In this document: in pieces, positions 26,001 to 35,910 of the stretch
Position numbering within the stretch: the first letter of the stretch is position 1
How the letters are laid out: every line of letters starts with the position of its first letter
DNA from: Bimastos eiseni
Lineage: Eukaryota; Annelida; Clitellata; Crassiclitellata; Lumbricidae
DNA length: 64,000 nucleotides
Assembly (NCBI GenBank): GCA_959347315.1
Contig: OY365810.1
Coordinates: forward strand, 20,493,581-20,557,580
Direction: 5' to 3'
Notes under the pieces: model-generated
Seen by the model: the letters and a program-made list of their open reading frames with translations, nothing else
Told to the model about the DNA's origin: nothing
The model's database searches: none
Position numbers and translations under genes: made by a program

Positions 26001-29000
26001 GTTGCTCTATATCTTCGCCATAATAGACTATGATGTTTAATTGTATTATTTGTTCATTTAATAGATAGGCCCTATTTTCATTCTCATCTTGGCTTTTACG
26101 CCAAGTGTTACCCACTATTCGGCAGGTTGTGCGGCCATGCAAGCTTCTTTTCTCGAACGCAGAGACGCTCACCTTTTGAACATAAATCAGTTTTTTGCTC
26201 TAATCCCCAGCAACTGAGTCAGTCATCATTGTGTGCTCATCTGCATGAGGTAAATCCGATGTCGTAATTTCGATTTCTTCTGTTTCTTCTGTGCTTGGTC
26301 TGATTTTTTCCTTGACCGGAAAACCAAATCAAAAGAAGCTGATGAGGCTTTTCTTTCTAAACTTGTGTTAATATTTTAATTAGCGTATTTATTTTATAAT
26401 TTTTTTTATTAAGAATTATATTTGTGAATTTGCAACACAAATAACCCGAAGCGATCTTAATAGCGCAATATTTACCATGGCGCGTTTTACATAATGCCAC
26501 AGAGGAAGCACACACCTAGAGCTAGTTCGCTTGTTCATTGGCTCATAAGTTAGAAGTTCTTAGACCATAACAGTCCACTCAGTCATAGATAATAAGCCAA
26601 AAACAGAACCTGTAGCTTAAAATTATTTTAAGACAGCATTGACTACAAATTATTCGGCACAACTATCGTACTATTTTTATTGATTGTAAAAAAGGTGTCG
26701 GAACGCCGCGCATTCCGCCAGGAAAAAAGCACTGATTGTAATTGTAATTTTCCAATTGCAATTGTCATTGTAATGGAACACTTATATAGCGCCACTCGAA
26801 ATCAGAGACGCTCACGACTCAACACGTAGCTAAACGTTGGACACGAAAACCTTCGGGCGCCTCCGGAAGGCAGCAGGAGAAGAGAGCAGCTCCTCTCGAA
26901 GTGGAACGTAAGAGCTTATCAACATGCTAAACAATTGTATTGTATTATTTTGAATTGTATTGTGAGCTTATTTAAGCATTTGTGAGGCGCCTTTGGTATC
27001 ACTAACTCTCTGTGGTGATTTAATTTCGACCGGTGCCCTGCTGTTCTGGAGAATCGCGTGATCTCAGTTTTCTTTCCAGCGCGTTTTCATCTGTATCCAG
27101 CGCGATAATGCCATCGCATTTCGATGCAAATTCACAGACGCTGCGAGGCCTGATTTCTCAAATACCCATAACAGTTACTAGCATCTTTTCAGACAGTCTC
27201 TAGCTCATGCATCTGTCATCTTCTTAAGCGCCCATCAACTGTGATCCAACGCTTCTATGCTGACCAATCCTTTCGCTCGATCGCTACTCGATCAACTTTA
27301 ACCAACTCACATTCTATTGCTCCGGAGCTTTTAGGGCCAAAGGGATCACAAGTACCACTACCGTTTTGAAAACAATAATCATAATCACGATTAAGTTAAG
27401 GATATAGAGAGCCTAGATGGCAGTCATTTGAATGAGCAGTTGAAATTACATAATTGAATTAAAATTGTAATTGTTAATTTGTAATTTGTTGCCCAAAATC
27501 AATGTAATATGTAATCAGTAATTCAATTACATATATGCCTTCAATTTGTAATTTGAAATTGCATTCTGAAAAAAACAAATTACTTTACGTTACTTGATAA
27601 ATAAAAAATCGATAATGCAAAAATTCTTTGTATCAGAAATCGTCTTACTTTGATATATTTAGTGACACTATTACTTATTTTTACAACTCAATGCTGCCCT
27701 GCCTTCTTCTGCACCGCTAGAGAGACTTCAGTTTTACAGGCATGATTGCAAGGACTAACAGACCTAATAATCGCATCACTCTGCAGAAAGCTAAAAATCG
27801 GTTTAATACATTTGAAGTCATTTTTTTAGCAAGTTCGCTCATGTTACCATGTAAACAAGCATGAGATCAGTTATTCACATAAGCTTATTTTCAGTAATGT
27901 CTGCTCGGCTCTGTTGGTCGATGCAATGAAGAAATGAATAAAATTTCACTGGCTCTACTCATTAAACTTACTAATAATTATTTTTGCTTTACCACTGCTA
28001 GCTTTGATCGCAGGGTGATACAATAATTATTTCCACCACTGTTAATTGTTTGAACAGCTGCTGCTTCTGAAAGAAACTTATTAAGTTAGCGGTTTCTGAC
28101 AATGTTATGCAAAATAAAATGAAAATAGAGATCATATGTTACAAAATCTTGCCTGAATTTATTGACCCTGATGATGCTTGTAATTTGGTGTAGGCTGAAA
28201 TCACGCAATCTGTAATTAGTAATTTCAAGCAAAATTCGAAACAAACCGGTATTGTGTAATTAAATTACACTTTCACCAGCAATTGGTAATTTTTAATTCA
28301 ATTACATGTCAGCCTTGTAATTTGCCCATCCCTGATAAAAGAGTAATCGTGTTATTGGGCCTATATTATTATTACAATAACAGAAAACCATCCTATGCGT
28401 TTAGCCTGCCTTTTAAAATTAACACTGGACTAGCTGTGCGTATTTCATAGAACGTCTTCGGGTGCATGATCTTCGATGCATTTTAACTACTTGTTAAAGG
28501 CATGGTTACAAACTGCACTTATTAATCTGCATCACTGGAATTGACTTTGCCAATGAGAGTTAGGTGTGTGAAGACCTGAGTTTAACCGATCGTTTCAATA
28601 TTTGCATCAATCATCATGCTTTTGGAGTGCTTTTAATCATTCTGTAATTTATTTATCTTGGTCCTAGTGTAGTTTGTAGGTCGCCTGTGCTAAATGCGTG
28701 AAAATGATTGATGTTTATTTAAGCGAGTCGTCTTCGTTATTTCTGGCAGAATTTAGGCCCAATGACGTCATTTGGTCGCCGAGGAGTATTCGTTACCTTC
28801 AGATAAATTATAGACCTGGCTGGAGTATGTACTTTACTCTGCAGAGAGACATTCAGCTGTGCTGTACCATGGATCAATTGATGATTTGATGACCATAGCA
28901 TTTTGAAATTTTAACTAAACCTGGTTGAGGTGCATATTCTGCACAGAGACCTCCGACTATATTGCTCTCCTAATAAATTGGTGTCTGTGATGCATTTATT

Positions 29001-30666
29001 GGCCTTTAAATAAACCTGCTAGTTTAGATTTATGATCGCCTACAATTGTATTGTATTTTTGCAGAACTCCATACGTCACAACTTGTCCCTTCATAGTCGC
29101 TTCATCCGAATCCAGAACGATGGAGCTGGAAAGAGTTCCTGGTGGACCATCGGGCCTTCCACTCCGGCTGCCCATAAAAATCTTCGTCGAAAGGCGGACT
29201 CAAACAGCTTTCCAGGCACCGGCAATAGTCCACGAGCAAAGGTGGAATGCATGAGGATGCAGCCACAATCTAGAACTGACAGCCAGTGGAACACTCAGGA
29301 ACGCTTACGGTACTACCACCTGACTTCAAATCCAGTCAATACGTCTATGGTAGAAGGTGGACCGACTGCGCTGCGATCGGCTGTCAGTCCAGACCGGTCT
29401 GAGCAGGGCCAGATGATGCTCGCCGCACACAACGCTCTACGAGGCTACACGTATCTCGACTGGAAGTCTGGTCTCACATCGACTGAGCCCAACGACTGGT
29501 GGTATCCGATGGAGTATAAGCGTTGTCTGACAGAGTGGACATCTAGCCATGGCTACTTCCTGGGAGGAGGAGAAGGCGGCAGAGGAGGAGGCGAATGGGG
29601 GTCCGTTGAGGAGGGATATCATCAGAAATGTCTAGAGTTCGTTCCAACAGACGAGGGTCGGATGTCGTCGTCGTCGTCCTTCGGTAGACAGCAGCATCCG
29701 CCTTTGAAGTGCTTCAAAGGAGGCGAAGATCTTGCGTGTCCTTACGAGGCTCGCCCACGCCCTCCCCCTCTCCCTCTTGGACTTCCTCCCTCTGCCTCCT
29801 CTGTCGTTCCTGTCGACAGTCATCCGTCCTATACGACGTCCTTTGATAATAACTCTTATTCGTCCATTCCTTATACACCCCATTCTGCGGCTGCTCAATG
29901 CCTCAATCAACCGGACGTCATCCATCCCACGTCTACCCTGCCCAGCCCAGCCAACCCCATGCCACCGCCACCCTACGTGGCCCCGTTCTACAACAATGCC
30001 CTCTTTACGCAGACGGAAGGTCAGCCTTGTGTGGTATCTGTCTCGTGTTGCAGTGCGCTGTCTCCCTCGTCTCTGCTCTCGGCCTCCGCTGGGAGAGCGA
30101 CGCTCGATCGCCGAAACTTTGGATGCCATCAGTCACAGGCACTTCCGGTCCACGGATGGACGGTCAGCCACAGCTTGCAGCAGCAGCAACAACAGCAGCA
30201 ACAGCAGCAATCGCAAAGACTTTCCTATTGCTACCAGGACTTGATGCCAAATAGATTGGAGATTCCATCATACCACTTGCTGCCGCAGCCGTCTTTCCCT
30301 ATTGACCCCTACCCAATGCAGTATTGTTCCTATTCCGGATGCGACGGGACAACGGATTCCAGCGAAGAGCTTCAAGTTTCTCCCTCTCCACCACCGCCGC
30401 CACCACCACTGTGTTCTTCCATCGAAAACAGACTTCCAGATGGCGCTGCAGAAAACCACGAACTGAAAGTGTTCGATATGAGATTATATGACCCTAAATT
30501 GTGTGAAATCGAAGACTGTGACGTAGCAGGTGACATTCTCATCCGCTCAGGCGGAGGAAGGGGTGGGGCAAATGGTGGCTCACGAAGTGGGGCAGATGGC
30601 GCTGCAGGTGTCAGTTTCGAATTGCCATTTGGACCAATCGTAAGTCAACTGAATCCAACCACTTGA
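13203..30666 (+). CDS. foxo: FOXO-family forkhead transcription factor (gene span, two coding exons)
   Basis: FOXO proteins are nuclear DNA-binding regulators that act downstream of insulin/PI3K/AKT signalling. Joining 13203-13598 to 29065-30666 in phase 0 gives about 665 aa. The forkhead domain spans roughly residues 78-168. It has [12 protein letters not shown], the [16 protein letters not shown] helix, the FOXO-type insertion NSDNKSS before helix 3, recognition helix [13 protein letters not shown], and wing [10 protein letters not shown]. Interrupting the domain at GWK/NSI matches the intron position of vertebrate FOXO genes. Downstream come a Gln run (about residues 504-515), a Pro run, and [13 protein letters not shown] near residue 614, which resembles the FOXO C-terminal activation motif ECDVDxIIR. 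The start ATG 13203 is chosen because an in-frame stop lies at 13161. The usual N-terminal AKT site (RxRxxT before WP) is not seen, and the two later sites are degenerate. An unseen 5' exon remains possible. Confidence 0.93.
13950..14115 (-). pseudogene. Inverted, decayed copy of FOXO exon 1 fragment
   Basis: Read on the + strand, 14023-14112 aligns to the reverse complement of FOXO exon 1, about 13390-13478. Shared runs include GTAGATGAG, TTGCCCCAGGC, TCCTCGCC and CAGATGC, with roughly three quarters of bases matching over about 65 bp. A weaker match (TTCTGGATG and GAGTG/GTTTTGTC) extends back to about 13950, corresponding to exon positions up to about 13550. The copy sits about 545 bp downstream, inside intron 1, and no frame is kept. 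Confidence 0.65.
14365..15480 (+). mobile_element. CR1-like LINE, 5'-truncated and frameshifted
   Basis: Consecutive frames give jockey/CR1-clade reverse transcriptase segments: [39 protein letters not shown], a degenerate catalytic box FTDD (usual YADD), [18 protein letters not shown], then [20 protein letters not shown] and [16 protein letters not shown]. It ends with a 3' tail GTGCTATATAAAATTCTCGT and AATGAATAAATGAATG. It is the same family as the better copy at 31235-32790. Stops and frameshifts show it is inactive. Confidence 0.88.
15504..15682. repeat. Near-perfect 179-bp palindrome
   Basis: The left arm starts CTGTATATAAGCTTGTCGG and the right arm, reverse-complemented, starts CTGTATATAGGCTTGTCGG. 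The arms continue through TTTC, TATTAATA, ATGATGATGATTAACAA and GAT/GAC runs to a centre near 15593. Roughly five to seven mismatches over about 88 bp arms, with essentially no spacer. Confidence 0.9.
15683..15795 (+). repeat. (GAT/GAC)n microsatellite
   Basis: Uninterrupted GAT/GAC triplets, about 35 units, directly abutting the palindrome. The poly-Asp open frame over it is an artefact. Confidence 0.95.
15796..16205 (-). mobile_element. CR1-like LINE 3' end
   Basis: The minus strand encodes the CR1 C-terminus in two frames: [20 protein letters not shown] and [20 protein letters not shown], then [17 protein letters not shown]. The TATAGCGCC-type tail follows at 15812-15822. Inactive fragment. 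Confidence 0.85.
16335..16966 (+). mobile_element. Two tandem remnants of a non-LTR retrotransposon C-terminal tail
   Basis: Two related segments lie in the same orientation. 16335-16500 reads [18 protein letters not shown] then [10 protein letters not shown]. 16590-16966 reads [59 protein letters not shown] and GNAACLFGT. This matches the conserved C-terminal tail found after the RT in one common invertebrate LINE lineage. An (AAT)n run (16540-16583) separates the two copies. Family name not assigned. Confidence 0.75.
17008..17215 (+). repeat. (AAT)n microsatellite
   Basis: About 200 bp of AAT triplets with occasional AAC, AGT and ATG variants. Poly-Asn, poly-Ile and poly-Leu open frames over it are artefacts. 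Confidence 0.97.
17216..18005. other. FOXO intron sequence, nothing recognised
   Basis: No element ends, coding remnants or RNA genes seen. Confidence 0.5.
18006..18230 (+). mobile_element. tRNA-derived SINE, copy 2 (best preserved)
   Basis: Intact Pol III promoter boxes: A-box TGGCCGATTGG at 18017-18027 and B-box GGTTCGACCC at 18072-18081. The body GTCCTTCGCGCACAAATGAT and tail AATTTTGGAAGTAGGGCGAT follow. It serves as the reference copy for the other two. Confidence 0.9.
18594..18870 (+). repeat. About 40-bp minisatellite, seven units
   Basis: Imperfect tandem units of the form CTCTGTTGCCCCAACATCGG then ATCTGGTACCTAAGGG. The frames over it (for example 18663-18875 on the minus strand) are repeat artefacts. 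Confidence 0.92.
18925..19200 (-). mobile_element. CR1-like LINE 3' end
   Basis: The minus strand reads [20 protein letters not shown] then [11 protein letters not shown], the CR1 C-terminal block, ending in a TATATAGCGCCCCTTCAATG-type tail. Only the last part of the element is present. Confidence 0.75.
19340..20055 (+). repeat. Dispersed element with minisatellite ends, copy B
   Basis: A unique core (about 19405-19925) is nearly collinear with 22855-23340: both contain TTCTTGGTCATTTGCCGTAT, GAGACACCGGATGTTTAGG, CTATCGTATA and TAATGTTT blocks. It is followed by a GGTCTTGGTCTCGGACCA minisatellite (19930-20050). The left minisatellite is short and worn (19357-19400). No protein is encoded. Confidence 0.75.
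20056..21621. other. FOXO intron sequence; LINE tail only
   Basis: No gene recognised. A LINE 3' tail (TTATATAGCGCCGCTTGAAT) lies at 20910-20955 and a CTTCT-rich tract at 21058-21140. Open frames at 20273-20684 (minus) have no recognisable motif. Confidence 0.5.
21622..21850 (+). mobile_element. tRNA-derived SINE, copy 3
   Basis: Same head, body and tail as 18006-18230, with both promoter boxes mutated (TAACCGATTGG and GGTTCGATTC). It ends in an AATAAAATAAAATAAAT run, the simple-sequence 3' end of the SINE. Confidence 0.88.
21851..22659. other. FOXO intron sequence with LINE 3' end
   Basis: At about 22080-22255 (+) there is a LINE 3' end (TGAGACTTTCCTGTTCACTT, then ATGTAAATGCTTGATCAC and a TTACATTACATT tail) of the same type as at 51950-52055. 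Nothing else is recognised. Confidence 0.55.
22660..23455 (+). repeat. Dispersed element with minisatellite ends, copy A
   Basis: Left minisatellite 22668-22850 opens GGGATGTGGTGTCGAGACGG, then repeats GGTCTTGGTCTC. A unique core lies at 22855-23340. The right minisatellite 23345-23450 has the same unit in the same orientation, so the ends are direct rather than inverted repeats. The core matches copy B (19405-19925). No coding capacity. Confidence 0.8.
23600..23900 (+). mobile_element. CR1-like reverse-transcriptase fragment
   Basis: Contains a clear RT catalytic box, [20 protein letters not shown], at about 23690-23750, surrounded by frameshifted RT sequence. Truncated at both ends. Confidence 0.7.
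23901..24889. other. FOXO intron sequence, nothing recognised
   Basis: No coding remnants or repeat ends identified, apart from TAGGCCTA octamers near 24361 and 24511. Confidence 0.45.
24890..25445 (+). mobile_element. hAT (Charlie-like) transposase C-terminus and right terminus
   Basis: From about 24985 the + strand reads [20 protein letters not shown], then [31 protein letters not shown] and [14 protein letters not shown]. This is the C-terminal hAT dimerisation region, with the typical LPFATxYLCExxFSAxxAIKTK motif. The right terminus, reverse-complemented from 25445, reads CAGAGGTTTTCAAATGTTCT then TAAGCTGTGGACCCC, a Charlie-type end. The upstream transposase is missing or decayed. Confidence 0.85.
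25446..28019. other. FOXO intron sequence with repeat debris
   Basis: No host exon recognised. A LINE tail (TTATATAGCGCCACTCGAAA) lies at 26782-26830. The 27430-27600 stretch is rich in AATTTGTAATT blocks like those at the end of the 28020-28334 element, suggesting a second, overlapping hAT-like end. Confidence 0.5.
28020..28334 (-). mobile_element. hAT-like element end, copy B
   Basis: Read on the minus strand from 28334: CAGGGATGGGCAAATTACAA, then GGCTGACATGTAATTGAATT, CAATTGCTGGTGAAAGTG, AATAAATTCAGGCAAGATTT and GCAGCAGCTGTTCAAACAAT. It is collinear with the + strand copy at 8735-9050. Confidence 0.7.
28335..29064. other. End of FOXO intron 1
   Basis: No repeat or exon recognised until the acceptor TTGTATTTTTGCAG at 29051-29064. 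Confidence 0.5.
29065..30666 (+). CDS. foxo: FOXO coding exon 2 (recognition helix to stop)
   Basis: The acceptor is TTTTTGCAG/AAC at 29064/29065. The exon starts with [13 protein letters not shown] and runs 533 codons to TGA 30664-30666. The position of the second AKT site reads RRKADS (Lys in place of the -3 Arg) and the third reads QSRTDS (Gln in place of the -5 Arg). The Gly/Pro/Ser-rich middle, polyglutamine (about 30178-30213) and C-terminal acidic activation motif all lie in this exon. Confidence 0.95.
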   Translation, partial: NSIRHNLSLHSRFIRIQNDGAGKSSWWTIGPSTPAAHKNLRRKADSNSFPGTGNSPRAKVECMRMQPQSRTDSQWNTQERLRYYHLTSNPVNTSMVEGGPTALRSAVSPDRSEQGQMMLAAHNALRGYTYLDWKSGLTSTEPNDWWYPMEYKRCLTEWTSSHGYFLGGGEGGRGGGEWGSVEEGYHQKCLEFVPTDEGRMSSSSSFGRQQHPPLKCFKGGEDLACPYEARPRPPPLPLGLPPSASSVVPVDSHPSYTTSFDNNSYSSIPYTPHSAAAQCLNQPDVIHPTSTLPSPANPMPPPPYVAPFYNNALFTQTEGQPCVVSVSCCSALSPSSLLSASAGRATLDRRNFGCHQSQALPVHGWTVSHSLQQQQQQQQQQQSQRLSYCYQDLMPNRLEIPSYHLLPQPSFPIDPYPMQYCSYSGCDGTTDSSEELQVSPSPPPPPPPLCSSIENRLPDGAAENHELKVFDMRLYDPKLCEIEDCDVAGDILIRSGGGRGGANGGSRSGADGAAGVSFELPFGPIVSQLNPTT

Positions 30667-31234
30667 TTAACTACGCACACTTAAAACACTGCAGCGTTTT
30701 AAGTGTGTCAGAAGAGGCAACTCTGTCGGCGGTGTTTGGCTTTATAAACAAACTAAGAAGTGGACAGATTTCATCAAAAGTACGTAAGAGTCGCTTTCCA
30801 CTAAAGATGACACTCCATGTGCACAGAACCAAGACGAATATCAATCAATTTCTGTGAGGTGCAAAGCATTTGCGATAAACTCATCTTAACACGGACTCTG
30901 TGACGCTAAATTCTCAGTAGAACTGTTACAATGTTTGTAAAAAAATTAGTTAACTCGTGGTCTCCGCAAGACATGTCTCCGCATCTTGTTTTTCAGGTAA
31001 TATCTCCCGTTCATTAATCGAATGATAGCATATGTTAACAAGAGTTGCTTTGATGATATGTAGACCACGAATACTAGTCTCGTAAGTGTGTGGTTAAACT
31101 GGTGCCAAATGAAAAGTTGCCTAGAAGAAAATAAGACATCATGATTATTAGTAATTTTAGCTACATGCATTCGCTGGTGTTTTCAATTTATCATGTTTCG
31201 ATTATACACAGATAAATTTCTTCATTAATAGAAT
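30667..31234 (+). other. FOXO 3' flank / presumed 3' UTR
   Basis: Non-coding after the stop. It contains a 12-bp perfect stem-loop at 30676-30707. I see no AATAAA before the CR1 insertion at about 31235, so the polyadenylation site is not located. Confidence 0.45.
30676..30707 (+). promoter_or_regulatory. Stem-loop just after the FOXO stop codon
   Basis: CACACTTAAAAC (30676-30687) pairs perfectly with GTTTTAAGTGTG (30696-30707) around an 8-base loop, beginning nine bases after TGA. A role in mRNA stability or translation is possible but not shown. Confidence 0.4.
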
Positions 31235-32790
31235 TTTAATTCATTCATTCATTGCGAAAATTTATATAGCGTCCCTCCAAGGTTACTACTCAGGAGCGCT
31301 CCCGACTCAATCCCGGCTGAAAAGAAACGTCTTAAGGCTACTGTAAAATGCATCTGAATGAACCCTAGGCATAAGACGCAACGATAATGGTAGCGCATTC
31401 CACGCCATTGGGCCAACAACAGTGAAAGCCGCGATGCTGTCTAATTGTAGTTCGCGTGCGGGGAACAAGTTCAACCTGCGTAGAAGAGCGGAGAGCACGT
31501 CGTCCCTAGACGCCCATGGTAGAGCAACAGAGCTCTTGTAAATACGTGGGGGCAGCACCTAATAGGCACCGCCACACCAAGCAGAAACGCGGTCGACAAT
31601 TCGCTGTTGGATAGGTAGCCAATGCAGGACACCCAGCATATAATCAGTGACATGACCGAACTTCGGGATACGGCCCATGCGGCGCGCGGCCGCGCGCAGG
31701 ACCCGCTCGATGCACTCCAACCGCCCAGCGGGTAGGCCAGCGTAGAGCACACAGCAATAGTCAAGGCGAGTGACAATAAAAGAATGGATCAGGATAGTCG
31801 TCGCATTGATGGTAAGAGAGCGGGAGACAGCTCTCAGCTGGATCTAGCTGGCGCATGCAGCTGGTACTATCAGCCTGATAGTAACAGCTGCGACAGAGCT
31901 GATGAATGTGTGCTATGAATGTGAGTTCCTGGTCCACAGTGACACCTAGATCGCGTACAGTTGCAGAGAATGTGAAGTGCGGAAACTAAGAGGCAAGGGC
32001 TGTAAGATTAAGTTTTGCGAGCTGTTGACGCGTGCCTAGCCAGATGAATTGAGTCGTGGATGGGTTGAGACGCAGGCGGTTCGACGACATCCATACCCCA
32101 AGAATATCCAGCGCTAGGCTCATGGCTCGGACTGTGGGAGCAGCATCAGATGATAGGCCGTGCATGTATGCCTGGACATCATCAGCATAAGACTGGCTTA
32201 GGGCAGAGTTAGCTTATATAAAGGGGACCCAATACCGATCCTGGGGCAAACCAAAAGGGGGCCGGTACCCAAGGAGATCTGGTAGGCCCATAAACAACTG
32301 AGAGGGAACGATCATGCAAGAAAGATCCTAGCCAATCAAGGAAGTTACCAGAAAGGTCAAATGAGACAGAGAGGCGCCTAAGAAGAATATCGTGGTCCAC
32401 GCTATCAAAAGCGGCGCTGACATCTAGCACTGCCAGAAGAGTCACTTGCGACCTATCGATAGACATATATCTGAAAGTAGGCGAATCAGAAGGGTCTCGG
32501 TAGAGTGGCCGTTGCGAAAACCCGATTGAGGGAGCAGATTGTTCGTTTCTAGATAAGCAGTAAGTTGAAAAGCAACAATCTTTTCGACTATTTTTGACAG
32601 GAATGAAACGTTTGCAATCGGTCTGAAGTTTGATGCATCAGACGCGTTGAGTCCATCACGTTTGAGAACAGGCACCAGGGTGGACTTCTTCCGTGATGGC
32701 GGAAGAATGCCTTCAAGTAGAGAACGGTTGAAGAGAACACACAGAGAGGAAAGGAAGAAGAAGGTCCACGTTTTCTTGAAGGAGGAATGT
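31235..32790 (-). mobile_element. CR1-like LINE, best copy in window (5'-truncated)
   Basis: Minus strand from about 32780: [107 protein letters not shown] GSVLGPLYIS, catalytic QSYADDVQAYMHG, SSNRLRLNPSTTQFIWLG, YAGLPAGRLECIERVLRAAA, LHWLPIQQRIVDRVSAW and FTVVGPMAWNALPLSLRLMP. It ends in a TATATAAATTTTCGCAATGA-type tail. The catalytic YADD is kept, but frameshifts split the frame. The endonuclease domain and ORF1 are absent. Confidence 0.92.
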
Positions 32791-33594
32791 TGGAAGCGGG
32801 TCCAGTTCGCAGGTTTTCGGGGCTGATGCGAGGATGATTCGCCGCAGGGCTCTTGGTCTTAATGGTCTTCCTGCTCAGATTCAGTATATCTTGTGTAGAC
32901 CTACGTCCGTCTATTCATTAGTTGTGGCACACGAGTGCTTCAGAAGCTTCTAGGAGGTTGAAGAGGCTACGAGAGGAGCGTCTCCGTTGCCCACCACCGC
33001 GGGTGGGTCGCACGGTTTCTAAGCGCTTTAGGTGCATATATAGGCTCAATGCAAGCGAAGTGAATAAGACTCACGTGACTCATTTTAATCTCAGCAACTC
33101 GGAGCAAATGACCTGGTTCAAAATCCGCATTGTAATTGTAGGTGCAAATACAACGAATTTATAAACATCAACTGGCTCATGTCGATATGTATGTATGTAC
33201 TAAGCATATATGTAACGACGGTTGGTTTCCTAGCTATGAATGTTGCTAATGCATGCTGTGTGGCCAGGACAGTTGTCGCGTTGTAACGGCGGATTCGGTT
33301 CAACCGATTGTCGACCCCCTCCGCGCGGGAATGCCTTCCACTGAAGAAACCAGTATTTTACACCCCGAACGATCTCTACGTCTGCAATATAATGCTTTTA
33401 AAACAAACGTTAATATAATTTATACAGTGCAGTCGGCGTCGGCCGTGTACAAGATTAGTTGTCTTGCTTGGCAATGTAGATTGAGTAGCAGTGCAGGGTA
33501 CGAGGAGGTCCACGCGTTCAGACCAATTCTACGATGCAGCGCATCTCACTTGCTCATCCTTATTTGCAAGTTCGGTCGCAGGTCCTCCTGTCCG

Positions 33595-33625
<31 letters not shown>

Positions 33626-33866
33626 CTGTCTCTGATTCTCTCCGCATATCTTGTTTTTCCGTTAATATCTCCCGGTTGACAATCTCTCTCCCTTTCGGTT
33701 TCTCTATCCATATAACTCTCTCTTTTACTTGTCCTTCTCTCATTCTCGTTCTCTAATTACACAACACATACATGTATATACAACACAAGCATATCTATAA
33801 TGCGTATGTTACATGCATGGAGCGTCTGAGGCCGAAACTTCGGCCTCTCCACGCACGGACAATTAT
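32791..33866. other. No gene; (CT)n microsatellite
   Basis: No exon recognised. A (CT)n run lies at about 33595-33622, followed by TCTC-rich sequence to 33750. A short hairpin GAGGCCGAA/TTCGGCCTC lies at 33829-33848. Confidence 0.5.
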
Positions 33867-34150
33867 TTCTGCGACCGAAAGTTTTTTGCATATGGCTAAA
33901 ACGACACTACTTTACCTCTGACCCTGACCCTTAACGACCCTAACGACGCCTTACCTGACCCTAACTGACCCTCACGATACTTAACCGTATCCTAATCCAC
34001 GCTCACAACGCATTTTAACAATTTAGGTGTTTTAACAGTGCGCATGCGCCAAAGATTGCGCAAGCGCAGTGGTCTTAACTCGTTAAATTCAGCACTTGTT
34101 ACGCCGAGGAAGTAACTTTTTATATTGCGGTCGAACTATCGGCCGCAGAA
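33867..34150. mobile_element. MITE with 17-bp inverted ends
   Basis: TTCTGCGACCGAAAGTT (33867-33883) faces TTCTGCGGCCGATAGTT, reverse complement of 34134-34150 (15 of 17 identical). The 284-bp interior has CCCTAAC/CCCTGAC-type repeats (33918-33975) and a TGCGCATGCGC site (34039-34049) but no coding. No target duplication identified. Confidence 0.6.
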
Positions 34151-35910
34151 GACTTATCCATGTTAAAAACAGGTCATGCCTGTACTCCCATACTTTATAT
34201 TTACTCCTATTGACTTACCATTTGAAACGGCATTGGGCTATGTTCTGCGCACAGATCACAAAATGGTGATGATGCCCATTTTGAGCTATAATTAAACATA
34301 AAATATGATAGAAGCAAAAAACAAGCATGTTTGACATACATGCAATTGTCAGTTCAACTCATAATTAGCATAAAATCACATACCAAATTAATTTTAAAAC
34401 TTTATCAGCGTCGCTATTAAATAATTCTATTTATATTCCTCTGTCTATTTTCCTACTTGATGGAAGGTTAAATTGCAAGCTATTCTTCCCACTCGAACTG
34501 GTGTCATGTAGCAACATAAGCTCTAGTATGAAATCGCTTGCAGACTACTTAACTTCATCGAAACCTAGCTGGTAAATTATTGACTTGCTAAGCAATTCAC
34601 CGCACCACGAGCCCATGAAGCAGCATCGCCCGATTCAGTTTCTTGATCATCGTCGTCTTGCAGTGACATCCACTGAATCCTCGTGTATTGTTTACCCAAC
34701 TGTTCACACCGTGTTGTGGAATGTCGTCGATTAGAAGCTGACTTCGATATCAACTCTGTTAACAGTTCGTAATTACAATATAACTGCTCCCCGCAAAACT
34801 CGTTTTCCTGGAAGTCCTTATCGTCCTACTATTGATATGTAATTATATCGTTCAATAAAATCAACGGAACTTCTCCTCAGATCATCCTGTTCCGTCGACG
34901 GACAGAGTTCAACTAATCTCCAGAATTCGTCGGTCGAGCAGATGACACGCTACAGAACCGTTTGATTCAAAATTAGTGCTTCTGGTTCCCTGTTTTCTAC
35001 TAGTTTCTAGTACCTTCATCTGTGTTAAATATCATTATTTCTATGACTGCGCTGACTTAGGCCTAACTAAGAGGCTGCAATAGATATCTACAGTGCGCAG
35101 GTCATGCAGTTGGCACCATGAGTGCCCACAATATTCAACCTTCGACGCATTAGATATAATGCAAAAATATATAATCGTCATAACAACTGAACACACAAAT
35201 AAAACTGATGGAATTTAAAAGAAGCTTGATTTGATAACAATAGAACAGTTAGGAGTTTTACAACCGATCGCTGCGTTGCCCACAAAAGACCTGTAATGCG
35301 ACCTTTTTTAAGCATAGGGTAAATAAATTGCACGGACGATCACCTTTTCAATTGCTAAACGATTTTGTGCTTAGTGACTTTCTGTTGTTTCCATCGTAGT
35401 ATTCTTAAAGCCTGCTGAGGACATTCGTCTTTCTACAGACTTATCTTGACTTCTAATCAAAACTCAATCTTTGCACCTAATGCTCCTCAGTCGATCGTTC
35501 GTGCGTAAATTTCTCGTCCGATTGGTTTTTGATTATATAGGCTGAACATTTTTGATGATCCAGACTTCTAACGTTAACTAGTAGGCCTATGTGGTCGCGA
35601 AGTCATTCTCTCCTCTAGCGGGTTGAGGATGGTGCTCGGACTTTTCTTTGTGTCTCTGTACACTGACCCAGCCATCTGAAGGATTTTCAGGTTACTAATC
35701 TGCTAATCTGAGAGTTAAGGCCAAGGGAAGATAGGTTTCTGAATTGCTGATCGTTCTACTGCAGAACTCTCTACGAACAATTGCAATGACTATCATCCTG
35801 CACAGACGGTGACGGGAGAAGAGTTTCCAGACGCAGCATCTCCTACCATATGCAAGGTACTGCTTCTTGGTGACGGGGGTGGGGAGGTGAGTTCAAGGGT
35901 TGCTAGCCTC
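34151..35910. other. No recognisable gene or repeat
   Basis: Moderately AT-rich intergenic DNA; no supported exon. Confidence 0.45.
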
